A DNA stretch of 64,000 nucleotides from Oikopleura dioica (taxonomy: Eukaryota > Chordata > Appendicularia > Copelata > Oikopleuridae): assembly GCA_907165135.1 (NCBI GenBank), contig OU015569.1:4154001-4218000 (forward strand), written 5' to 3'. Position 1 is the first letter of the stretch; the number at the start of each line of letters is the position of its first letter. Both the position numbers and the translations under genes were made by a program. This document shows, in pieces, positions 21,032 through 30,432 of this stretch. The notes under the pieces were generated by a model. It did no database searches. It was not told the DNA's origin and saw nothing but the letters and a program-made list of their open reading frames with translations.

Positions 21032-21812
21032 TTATTCCTCTTCGTTGTCATTTTCAACTTTCTGATCAGGACTATCAACCTGGTCGTTGATAGCATCTTT
21101 CTTCGTTGGTTCTTCTTCTTCGTCAGTCTCTTTTTGGCTAACGTCAACTTCTTCTTTGATCTCATTTTCATCCTCGACTTTTGCTTTCTTAGCTTCAACT
21201 TCTTTCTGCTCTTGAAGAGCCTTGCGCTTTTGCACATAGGCGTCCAGCTCTTGATCTAATTCTTCTTGCGACAACGGAATTCGCGAAAACGACGTTTTCC
21301 CCTGGACTTCTGTCAAGTCAGTCAGTCATCAGGATAATTCTAATGTAACTTACTGTGATCACCATTTGTTGTGTGATGAATTGAGTAGCCGCCGCGGCCA
21401 CCTCGACCTCGACCACGTCCTCTTTGGAACGTACCACGCTGATGGTAGGAATTATAGCCTAGTCGTTGTCGCATTTCCTGCTTTCGTTCTTCTGCAAGAG
21501 CTGCCTGGAAAGGAAGAGTAATAAATAATCTACATAGGATTGCCTGCCTGGACAGAGCTTTTCTTTTCGAAGTCTGCAGCCAGTTGTTTGTTTTTATTTG
21601 AACCCTGCTTCGACGGCTCAGCTGTGTACTGAAACATATCATCAACATGGAACGTTGCCAATTCCACAATAAAAATAATCAAAATTTTCATAAAAACTCA
21701 CTTTGTTTTCGTCTGCCTTTGGCCTGAGCATCATCAATTTCGTAAACCGATTATGAAGAGTGGTTTTGGAAGTTGACCGAACGGCTGTTCGCGGGATTTC
21801 TTGACGCGACAT
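21032..21812 (-). CDS. CHTOP: CHTOP-like mRNA export/chromatin factor
   Basis: Four exons, 21812-21702, 21628-21548, 21504-21354 and 21309-21032, give 206 residues. The N-terminal motif VRSTSKTTLHNRFTKLM matches vertebrate CHTOP 'LKSTTKMSLNERFTNML'. A GAR segment (QRGRGRGRGGRGGY) follows, then the C-terminal PLSQEELDQELDAYVQKRKA motif that corresponds to the human 'LTKEQLDNQLDAYM' repeat, and an acidic tail not present in human. Vertebrate CHTOP is a PRMT1 target and TREX component that activates DDX39B/UAP56. The GAR region is far shorter than in vertebrates. The intron 21547-21505 (43 nt) has a GC donor (CAG|GCAGGC). CTTCAG lies shortly upstream of the ATG. Confidence 0.82.
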
Positions 21813-21829
21813 AACCAGACTATCTCTGA

Positions 21830-22794
21830 AGCATCAGTTGGCCACTTTGAATAATTCAAATAAAAGGAAAATGAAAGTCAAGGTTTATTTAGATAATAGC
21901 TGGAAGTTTTCAGAAAGAGCTATTTTTCAGGAGCTCAGGCAAAAAAGCGACAACCTTGATAGGGGTTTTTAAAATGAGTATATTGAAAACACGACGAGAG
22001 TTAAGCGGTTATTCAAAGCAAACATTGAAAAAGTTTCGGCGGCGGGCAACGGAAAGCTTCGGGAATAAGCTCGAGAAGATGGGCAATAGACAGTCACGAT
22101 GACTGTATTGCCTTCAATTCTACTGAGCTTGTTCCTCAAAAACATCCGTTTATCTTTATAAGTGTGGTGTTGCGCGGGAGTGAAAATAGAACAACTTGGA
22201 GAACGTAAATATTTTGGAAAAAGAATAGTCCGTAGTAAACAACATGCAAAGTCAACAGGTGGAACAATGGGAGCTCGAGTATATGCAATTTAATACACGT
22301 TCCGTTTTCGTAATTAGCAGTACATTTAAATAAACCTGCTTTGCATTGCGTATTTTCGCCCTGCAAGAATGGCGATACGCGTCGTCAAAATCGTGGATGC
22401 ATAAAGAGACGATCCGTCGCAGACGGATTAACTGCGAGTGTTTTTCTTGAACAGAATGAATATATTTCCTTGATTGAATGTGAAACAGTCAAAATTGTAA
22501 GAAACTCCAGGAACGGTGAAAAGAAGACATTCGCCTGCATCGGGATCGAAGAAGAATTGAAGTAGCAAGTTGAAAAAAAGAAACGCGAAAATGACTTTTG
22601 TTTTTGACTCATGGAAAACGACGAAAATTGAAAAAGGGGCAGAATTTATTCTTTTGTGAATGAGTTTTTTGAAAGATCCCAATGCAGGCTTTTGTGTGGT
22701 AGAAATAACTGAAGTAGGAACTTGCCCGCGAAACAGGAAAAGGAGCGAGTTTAGTAAACCTCGACTGAAAAATATTGATTCGATGAAGAAATGG
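21830..22794. other. Gap downstream of MAF1, only weak ORFs
   Basis: About 960 bases between CHTOP and the MAF1 stop. It holds a 42-codon basic ORF on the plus strand (21974-22102, starting MSILKTRRELSGYSKQTLKK) and opposing open frames near 22340-22570 on both strands. None has intron-exon logic or a known motif that would support a gene. Confidence 0.35.
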
Positions 22795-25700
22795 CTAATC
22801 GGTGAGCTTACCAGAAGCGTACTCGTAGCTCTCGTCATCACTGGCGTTATCGTCGATAACGCAGAATGCGGCAGCTACGGAGCGAGCGCTAAAAAACACG
22901 ATTCGCTTGAGTCGTTTGTTGAAAAAGAAGAATTGAAAGGACCAAATCGTGGGCTTTTCCAAAACAATTATATTTTCGAAGTGATAGATGCTTTACCTCT
23001 TCTTCTGGCGACGAATCAGGGTTGTAAGAGTAGATCTCGCATTCTTGAGGAACGATTTCTGCCTCGATCGATGCCCAAAGCTACAAAATACATCAAAATA
23101 TTATTGGGATCTTAGATTCGTTAGACTCCCTCGTCCCCTAAGGTCACTTGCTTATCTAGATCGAGCTTTGCTCGGTCGCCGCCGTGTATTTCTCTTCATT
23201 CGGTAATTCACGCAGTTCGTGAATTAACCTCTATTTTACTCCAGCTCGAAATACAGACGTCAAAGATACTTTACTCGTTTTCTTCACTCGTCCAGATATA
23301 GAGAGCAGGCAAACTACGCTAGAAGTGGGAGATTCAGCAGAAGCTAGGATCCCTTCAGTGGTATCAGAGTAGTCCCGTTGGAGAAAAGATAAATTTTTCC
23401 GCCATCGACAACCGAAGTTTCGCAACTTGGACGCTGATTGGCCGTCAGCGGAGTCGAGGGGAACCGAATCACCAACCGCCACCGCGCCGCCGGAGAAACT
23501 CCACTCAGAGAATTTTCCGCACCACACCAACACCACCCCGAGCGAGCGCCACCGCACGAGCGCCACCACGACCCACGCGCCGAAAGTCGCGCCCACGCAA
23601 CCACGCACGCACGCCGGGGAAAACCTAAAATACTGAGAAAAACATAATTCTTTCGCCACTTTTCACCAAAAATCGAGAGAAGTTTACGAAGAATCGACCC
23701 TTGGACCAGACCTTGAAATTTCGACAATCGCTGGACAGAGAAATCGTCGGGCGTTTGCGCAAAAGGCACCTCAGCTCATCATATTGCGACTTTTAGTCGC
23801 AGTATTTTCTGAGGGCCTGAAAGGTAATCCAAGGCCCATAAACCCTTACTGCCGATATATTTCGAGCTATGGCGGCGAACAAATCACTGCTAGAAACCGT
23901 CACCGAAATAAGAAGCATAAACGATCGAGTAAACTACCTCGAAGAACAAGTGCGAAATGACGAATCACTAAAGCCAAGCCTAGAGCCCTTGATCACAGAA
24001 AGCAGAGTAAAATTAGAACAGCTCAGTACAACGCTTCTTACCTGCGAGCTCGATCAAGGAAAAGACTCTACGAATGCGACAATGAGAGAAGAAGCATGGG
24101 TGGCCACTACCTGGTCTCGTCACGTCCAAGACTTGCCGAAGCTGGACGCCGCATGCAACACATCTTTCAACACCTTCTTGGGCAGAGCCGACATTTATCA
24201 CCGCGCCTACGTCCGCGACAGACCTTCACGTGAACAGCCTTTCATCGCAGCAGTGTACAGCCACTTCGACTTGAACATCGAACGCTCACTTGGAACCGAA
24301 TTTCTGAATTGTCAAGACTGGAAATCGGCCAAGGCGCTGCTAGAGAAATCATTCGCCGCGAAGAGTCACTACTTACTGAAGCTAAGCGAAGTTTTCGACG
24401 TCGAATACGACCATTCGAAGCCGTTTGCACACTACACCGCCAACGTCTTGCAAAAGATGAACGAGGCGAAGCAAGCGACTTTGAACTCTTACCGACAAGA
24501 GAAGTCAGCCGACGCCGGGGTCGATGAAATATTTGACATATTCTCGACGATGATGCTGTACTTGAATCTTAGGAAAGAAGAACCAGACGTTTTCAACGCA
24601 ATCCTTCCAAGCCTATCAAAAGTTTACGATATCAACGAACTCTGCCGTCTCGCCCAATCCACAAGACAGAATCGAGTTGACAGCGCGACCGTCTCCCAGC
24701 ACTTCAACAGAAATAAGAACAAAAAGAAGAAGAATGCTAAGCGCGCCAGCAACGATTCTAAGGATGGGAAAGACGATAAACAACCAGAATCCAAGAAGAT
24801 AAATACGACTAAGAACGTTGAAGATTTCCAACCATTCGACGTTCACTTTTACACAGTGAAGAAGAAGCGACCAGGAAAGGCTTATTTCGCTTCGGCTACC
24901 ATCATTACGGGCTCTAAAAGTTTTGACGTATCGATGGAAGTCGACAGCGGAGCCGAGTCCTCCTGTCTGTCCGCTGCTTACGTTCCCGACGAATTTCTCC
25001 AGATGCTGAAGCCCTGTCCCTTCAAGGTCACCGGTTTCAGCCCAAATATTCCCGCCGAGCAGCCGATGGGTATCCTTCCCTGCCGCTTATCATTCAATGG
25101 TGGCCCTGCATCCTCCCTGAATCTCACCATTATGCCAGGCAGTAAATACCCAAGTCTACTGGGCCGCGATATACTAGAGAATGCGATGACGGACAGCTTC
25201 ACAGTCGACAATAAGAATCGTACTCTCTCATTTTGCTACAACGAAGCCTTCACACAAACTGAGACTCAAGTGGTGAAGCTGGACGGAGTGAAGCGGACCA
25301 AAATCAAGAAATACTTGACTACTAGATCAGCGGTCAAGGATAGCGATCGATCCCGCACTCAACCGCCACCAAAAGTCCCAAAGCTGGACGCACCTAACAA
25401 GAACGCAGCCAGGTGCCCCATTCAGCTAGCGAAGCAAAAACTCGGAATTACCCTACCAGCAAACGCCGACCCGGGGCAAAAGAAGGTGGTCGCCGAGCTG
25501 TGTTTGGATTTCGACGACAGATTCGGCTGCGACGGTCAAAAAATGGGTGAATTCCCATTCGAGATCGAAATCCCGACTGATGGTACGAGTCGAAACATCA
25601 GTCAACACCCTATTCCGCAAGCTTTTCATGGCCAGGTCACTGATCACATCTCCGAACTGCTCGATACGAAAATAATAGAAGAGATCAAGGACCAGAAAGG

Positions 25701-28700
25701 GTTTAATAGCCCCGTTCTGCCAATCCCTAAGAAATCTGGGGAAATGCGCTTCTGCATCAACTACAAGAACAGCTTGAACAAATGCCTCTCCGACAAATCC
25801 GACCCATATCATCTTCCGAGCATGGAGGATACGATCGCGAACATTGGACCGGGCAACAAGTATTTCGCCACAGTTGATTTGCGGAGCGGATATTGGCAGT
25901 GCCCTATTAAGAAAAGCGATAGGTATAAGACTTCCTTCCAGTGGGGTGGGAAATCTTACGCCTTCTGCAGATTACCTTTCGGTTATCGATGCTCGGGGAA
26001 TATATTCTCGCGCGTCGTAAACACGATTCTCGACTCAAGCCCCACCAGGAAGAAGATGCTTTCTTATATCGATGACATAGTATGTTTTGGGAAGTCTTTC
26101 AGCTGCTATTACAACACTCTCCGAAACCTATTCATCGCGCTCCGCAAGTTTAACGCTAAACTCAAGGGCGAAAAGTGCTCTTTCCTACAATCAGAAGCTC
26201 ACTTTTGGGCCGAATCATCAACGAAGAAGGAATCAAACCGGACCCTGCGCAAGTCTCCGCCCTTCGTCAGATGAAACCCCCACGCTCCCAAAAGGAGTTA
26301 GCTTCATTAATCGGGTCATTGAATTGGATCCGAGGTTTTCTAGAAACAAAAATGGGCGAAGCTATTTCATCCGGTTGCTTCTCGAGCAGAATGAAACCCA
26401 TAAACGATGTTCGAAATTCGGCGAACGAAACAAATTGTTTCAAGTGGACCAAAGAAGCGGATTTGGCGCTCAAGGAAATTCAACGACGACTCTCCGAGAC
26501 TCCTGTCATAAGCTTTCCTAACTTTGACGAGTCTTTTCACCTCTACACAGACGCGAGCCTGTACGCAGCGGGTGGTGTTCTGCTACAAGAGTATGGCGGG
26601 AGAGTGCACCTAGTAAGCGCGATTTCCCACACCTTCAACAAAGCTGAAAGAAAATGGAACACTTCAGAAAAGGAAATGTTTAGCATTGTCTGGTGCTGCG
26701 AGCGACTGGAAAAGCTCCTGAAAGGTAGATTCTTTCAGATTCACACAGACCACAGATCTTTGATCTTCCTACACAAAAAGAAGTTCAAGAATTCTAAAAT
26801 AAGCCGATGGCAAAGCCGATTGGAAGAATTCGATTTTCACATTGTCTACATCAAGGGATCAGAAAATCAATTCGCCGATTTTATGAGCCGCAGACCTGGC
26901 GAGGACGACAAATCACTTGGATACGACTCTGAGTTTCCCGTTGGTCGCGAGTACGAAATCGACAAGAATTCACCAGTACGTGTCTTCGTCCCTTTCTGGA
27001 ACGAAAATCAGTTTCCGGAGAAAATCACTTTATCAGAGGTGAAGATACATAAGGTAAACGTCAAGGCTATCGCGGCGCCAATGGAGATTCCGTTGGTGTC
27101 AGCGAATTATAATAACATTCTGGACTATCAAAGGGAGGACTCTGCTCTGAGTGCAATCATCACTTTTCTGGAATCTGGTAAGGAGCCACTGGACATAAAA
27201 TCGCTGGTGAAGGACTCCGACCACCGACAATCGTCTCTACTCAAGATGGAAAAAGCTCTGTTCCTGGATAACACTACCGGGTGCTTGATGTGTCAATTCA
27301 AATCTGGCGCGCGGGCGGTGGTACCGGAAGCGGTAAAAAGTCACTTTCTCTTTCTAGCTCACGACTTGTCCGGTCATCTGGGCGAGCCGCGGACTTTAGA
27401 GCGATTAGAGGACGTTTGGTGGCCTTCATTTCAAGACGATGTTTCTAACTACGTCCACAGCTGCGTCCCTTGCCTACGCAGAAAAGGATCTGCTGGAACT
27501 CGTACCAAACCGCCACTTGGAACCCTTCGTCGTGGAAAAACAGCTGGCGAATCGATTCAGATCGATTTCGCTTGTATGCCTCCCGCTGGCGGATTCAAGT
27601 ATTATTTGGTGGTGGCGGACACTTTCTCTCGCTACACTTGGTGCATTCCGACGCGGTCCGACACTGCTATCCGCGCTGCAAAAGCGCTCATCTACAAGGT
27701 CTTCCTTCCCATGGATTTCTTGCCGAAACATCTACACAGTGACAGAGGTACCCACTTCTGCGCAAGCGTGATTGACGAAATGTGTAAGCTTAACCAGATA
27801 AAACATACAATAAGTACCGCATTTCACCCTCAATCAAACGCTTTCGCAGAAAGAGCGAATCGGACTATCAAAAACAGTCTATTCTGCATGGTCAACTCAT
27901 CTTCCGGTCGAAAAACTTGGGCCGACTGCGTTCCCCACGTGATGCGCGCGCTCAATAGTGTGAAAAACAAAAGCACGAAAATTTCACCGCGAGAAGTTTG
28001 GTTTGGCCGAAAAAGTACTTTCACCCACTCTACTGGCGCAGAAATGACAGCGGAAACACCTCAGGTGTTTGGTCTCAATGTGGGAGCTTTAGCGAAATCG
28101 GCGGAAGCCATTGTGAAAACTGCGATGGAAGCTGCTGACCGAGCCATGGAGCACAGGCTGAAAAACGAGCCTAAGCCGAGACCAATCCCCGCTGGCGCTG
28201 TCGTGTACATTAAGCGAGAAAACCTGACCGACGCTAAAAGCAAGAAGGAACGCTGGGTAGGTCCCCTGAAAGCCGTTTCGAGCAACGACTGGGTCGTCAT
28301 GGTCGAAGATAAAAAAGGACAACGTGATTTCATCCATCGAGAACACGTGGTTCACGCCGCAGAACGAAATCACGACTTACGCTGGATTGATTACTACGAG
28401 GCCGAGTACGTATTCCCACATTTAACCGAAATCGTTAAGTCGAAAGTCCCACAAAAATCGCCTGTTCCTACTTCCAAACCGATGGAAAAGTCCGGGTCGA
28501 AGTCGCATGGGGGGAGGAAATCTTCTCAGGTCGCGTCGACTCCGATGGTTGCTATGGAAAAACCGCCAAGATCATCTCTATCACCTATTTTGGAAAGTAG
28601 ACGCCGATTGGACATGGAAAATCTGGGAGATACAACCGCTACATCTATTTTGGACTCGTCGGTAGCTCCAGCCGAGCCGTCAGATCGCTGGTACTCTGGT

Positions 28701-30170
28701 GGTACTCTTTATGAAACTGCCGAGGACATGTCAGCTGATGCTACAGTGATTTCGGAGGTTGCTGCGCCCGACAATAGCCATATGTCAGTCGATAAACATA
28801 ATTCAACAGTAGTTGAGGGCTCAGCAACTGAAAACAGCAAGAAAAGAACCCGTCCAAAGTCTTCACCAGATCGTCAATACTCAGCCGGCGCCGATCCGAA
28901 TGCGACTTTAACCGAAGTTGGAGCAGCTCATCTCCCGAAACATACAAAACGAGCACACCGTGAAACGAGGCCCGTCGAACCTCTAAACATCGGCACAAAC
29001 TCGGGTCAGTCATACGACTAAGCGCAAGTACTGCCCCACTCAGGTCCCCTATTCATCGACCGGGGCCTGAAAAGGTACGGAAATTATCACAGTTTACCGT
29101 CGCCGACGTATTTTGAGTTCTTCTACATGTGCAGCTACTCCTTCATGTCATCACCGCTCGGACATCACGAAAACTTCGCATCTGATTCAAGCTTTTTCCC
29201 AAAAAAGGGTTTTTTAACGCGAATCAGACTGCCTCGACGTTTCGAACCTGCCATGTTACTCATCTTACGCTTATACTCCTGCAAAAATCACACACTTTGG
29301 CCTTAGAGGACGTTTCAGTCTCATGGGGGGTATTGGGATCTTAGATTCGTTAGACTCCCTCGTCCCCTAAGGTCACTTGCTTATCTAGATCGAGCTTTGC
29401 TCGGTCGCCGCCGTGTATTTCTCTTCATTCGGTAATTCACGCAGTTCGTGAATTAACCTCTATTTTACTCCAGCTCGAAATACAGACGTCAAAGATACTT
29501 TACTCGTTTTCTTCACTCGTCCAGATATAGAGAGCAGGCAAACTACGCTAGAAGTGGGAGATTCAGCAGAAGCTAGGATCCCTTCAATATATAAAAAAAG
29601 ACGTGGATTTACCTGCTGTCGAACGTGGCTATTGAATTTAGAGGAAAGTGCTGCAGTAAGAGTCGAATCGATGAAATTCTTGACCCAGAAGAAGTTGGGC
29701 TCGACCGCGAAGTCATCCGCTTCAGTAGTGGAAAAGTCGTAGTCGAGACCGTAGGAATGATTGAGAGTCGATTTTAGATACCAGAGTGTCTTTCGTGAAG
29801 TGGCGCCGACCATTTGCACACCATCGTTGGAACTAGAAAGGGTTTAGAACGATTCAGAAGGTCGAGTTCCTTTTACCTTTGACTCCAAGTTCGGACGCGA
29901 GAAGGCGGAGTCACTGCGCCTGTGCACGGCGGGCTAAGTGCAGTCAGCTCTTGTGGATCTACGCCTTTTTTGTGTATGCTTCGTCCAAACTGTTTTTTGT
30001 CCTCGGACGTCAGTTTGCAGCTATCAGAAATGATGAAAACGCCTTACTATCAAAGTGTACCTGTAGCTTTCCAGTCGTGCATCAATTCTCGATCCATCGA
30101 GACAATCTTCTTCGAAAACGCTGAGTATGGACGATAAAGTATCGAAATTGTGGTTTTCTAAGAACTTCAT
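22795..30170 (-). CDS. MAF1: MAF1, repressor of RNA polymerase III, split by a retrotransposon-bearing intron
   Basis: Exons 30170-30061, 30020-29877, 29832-29613, 23080-22997 and 22953-22795 give an intact frame of 238 residues (human 256). The start [16 protein letters not shown] matches MKLLENSSFEAINSQL of human. Box A follows ([17 protein letters not shown]), then [20 protein letters not shown] with YDFST, then the C-terminal boxes [10 protein letters not shown] and [21 protein letters not shown]1 binds Pol III and shuts down tRNA and 5S synthesis under stress, downstream of TORC1. The fourth intron (29612-23081) contains a whole LTR retrotransposon in the opposite orientation; without it the intron would be about 42 nt, the normal size here. 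The stop is TAG at 22797-22795. Whether the expanded intron is still spliced cannot be read from the sequence. Confidence 0.95.
23097..23101. repeat. Target-site duplication, left copy (AATAT)
   Basis: AATAT at 23097-23101 is repeated at 29586-29590 directly outside the two LTRs. If the LTR is taken to end in CA, the duplication is 4 bp (ATAT) instead of 5. Confidence 0.75.
23102..23356 (+). repeat. 5' LTR
   Basis: 255-bp repeat starting TATTGGGATC and ending GGATCCCTTC; it matches 29331-29585 base for base on my reading. GGGATC/GATCCC form short inverted ends. No canonical TG...CA ends unless the next A is included. Confidence 0.9.
23359..23369 (+). other. Primer-binding site
   Basis: TGGTATCAGAG starts 2 bases inside the 5' LTR. 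It has the form TGGTATCAGAG that pairs with the CCA end of an initiator-Met-type tRNA in many LTR elements. The tRNA identity is inferred. Confidence 0.6.
23869..26274 (+). CDS. Retrotransposon gag-protease-RT ORF
   Basis: 801 codons in one frame. Residues 1-300 are a gag-like region, helical at first ([20 protein letters not shown]), ending in a Lys/Asn-rich basic stretch; I see no CCHC zinc knuckle. The protease active site DSGAES is at about residue 358, with LLGRDIL about 65 residues later. RT follows: [20 protein letters not shown] and the catalytic YIDD box at about 732. Gag and pol share a frame, unlike many Ty3 elements that shift between them. The frame leaves the RT reading at a TTTT run (26203-26206) and ends 22 codons later at a stop; the natural continuation lies in the -1 frame. 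Confidence 0.9.
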   Translation: MAANKSLLETVTEIRSINDRVNYLEEQVRNDESLKPSLEPLITESRVKLEQLSTTLLTCELDQGKDSTNATMREEAWVATTWSRHVQDLPKLDAACNTSFNTFLGRADIYHRAYVRDRPSREQPFIAAVYSHFDLNIERSLGTEFLNCQDWKSAKALLEKSFAAKSHYLLKLSEVFDVEYDHSKPFAHYTANVLQKMNEAKQATLNSYRQEKSADAGVDEIFDIFSTMMLYLNLRKEEPDVFNAILPSLSKVYDINELCRLAQSTRQNRVDSATVSQHFNRNKNKKKKNAKRASNDSKDGKDDKQPESKKINTTKNVEDFQPFDVHFYTVKKKRPGKAYFASATIITGSKSFDVSMEVDSGAESSCLSAAYVPDEFLQMLKPCPFKVTGFSPNIPAEQPMGILPCRLSFNGGPASSLNLTIMPGSKYPSLLGRDILENAMTDSFTVDNKNRTLSFCYNEAFTQTETQVVKLDGVKRTKIKKYLTTRSAVKDSDRSRTQPPPKVPKLDAPNKNAARCPIQLAKQKLGITLPANADPGQKKVVAELCLDFDDRFGCDGQKMGEFPFEIEIPTDGTSRNISQHPIPQAFHGQVTDHISELLDTKIIEEIKDQKGFNSPVLPIPKKSGEMRFCINYKNSLNKCLSDKSDPYHLPSMEDTIANIGPGNKYFATVDLRSGYWQCPIKKSDRYKTSFQWGGKSYAFCRLPFGYRCSGNIFSRVVNTILDSSPTRKKMLSYIDDIVCFGKSFSCYYNTLRNLFIALRKFNAKLKGEKCSFLQSEAHFWAESSTKKESNRTLRKSPPFVR
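26207..29021 (+). CDS. Retrotransposon RNase H-integrase ORF
   Basis: The open frame runs from 26175, overlapping the first ORF; homology to RT thumb sequence begins just after 26206. RNase H is shown by [20 protein letters not shown] and QIHTDHRSL. Integrase follows with an HHCC zinc-binding domain (HDLSGHLGE ... CVPCLRRK) and a DDE core ([34 protein letters not shown]). A region of about 200 residues after the integrase core is Ser/Thr/Pro-rich, without a chromodomain or envelope features. No ATG context at the true junction, so expression needs either a -1 shift or an undisrupted copy elsewhere. Confidence 0.88.
29323..29330 (+). other. Polypurine tract
   Basis: ATGGGGGG immediately precedes the 3' LTR and is a likely plus-strand primer site; the run is short and almost all G. 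Confidence 0.5.
29331..29585 (+). repeat. 3' LTR
   Basis: Second copy of the 255-bp LTR, followed by the AATAT target duplication at 29586-29590 and then 21 bases of original MAF1 intron before the exon border at 29613. Confidence 0.9.
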
Positions 30171-30432
30171 GTTTTCGTATAATTTTGATGGATGTAACGA
30201 GACGCTGTGTAGAGAATTTTTAGTGCGCGCTTTCTGCTGAATCGATAAAAAATTATACAAGGTCGTGTCTGCGCGCGGGGTCAAATCAATCTGAATTCAA
30301 TTTCGCCTGAAAAAGAGAAAAAACAAAATTTCTAGGGACCATTCTAGAACAGATCTTATTCAATGTGATCAATTGAATTTTCGCTCAGGGGGACAGTTTC
30401 TTTTTTTTTTTGCTTCTCACTCGTGTATGTTT

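Larger units (their letters stand above)
23102..29585 (+). mobile_element. Complete Ty3/gypsy-type LTR retrotransposon in a MAF1 intron
   Basis: The element is 6,484 bp. It has two 255-bp direct LTRs that I read as identical, a 5-bp target duplication, a primer-binding site just inside the 5' LTR, a G-rich polypurine tract just before the 3' LTR, and gag-protease-RT-RNase H-integrase in that order. RT-RNase H before integrase places it in Ty3/gypsy (Metaviridae); in larvaceans such elements are known as Tor. There is no env-like reading frame. Identical LTRs mean a very recent insertion. The coding part carries one frame break near 26203, so this copy, as assembled, is probably non-autonomous. 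Confidence 0.92.

Noticed and set aside
22660-23115. Plus-strand 151-codon ORF next to the 5' LTR
   Set aside because: It is antisense to the last two MAF1 exons, whose minus-strand translation matches MAF1 closely.
23231-23769. Long minus-strand ORFs over the 5' LTR and leader
   Set aside because: GC-rich leader of the retrotransposon read in antisense; Arg/Ala/Trp-rich composition and no motif.
29460-29819. 119-codon minus-strand ORF running from MAF1 into the 3' LTR
   Set aside because: Only the part above 29613 is MAF1 exon; the rest is intron and LTR read-through.
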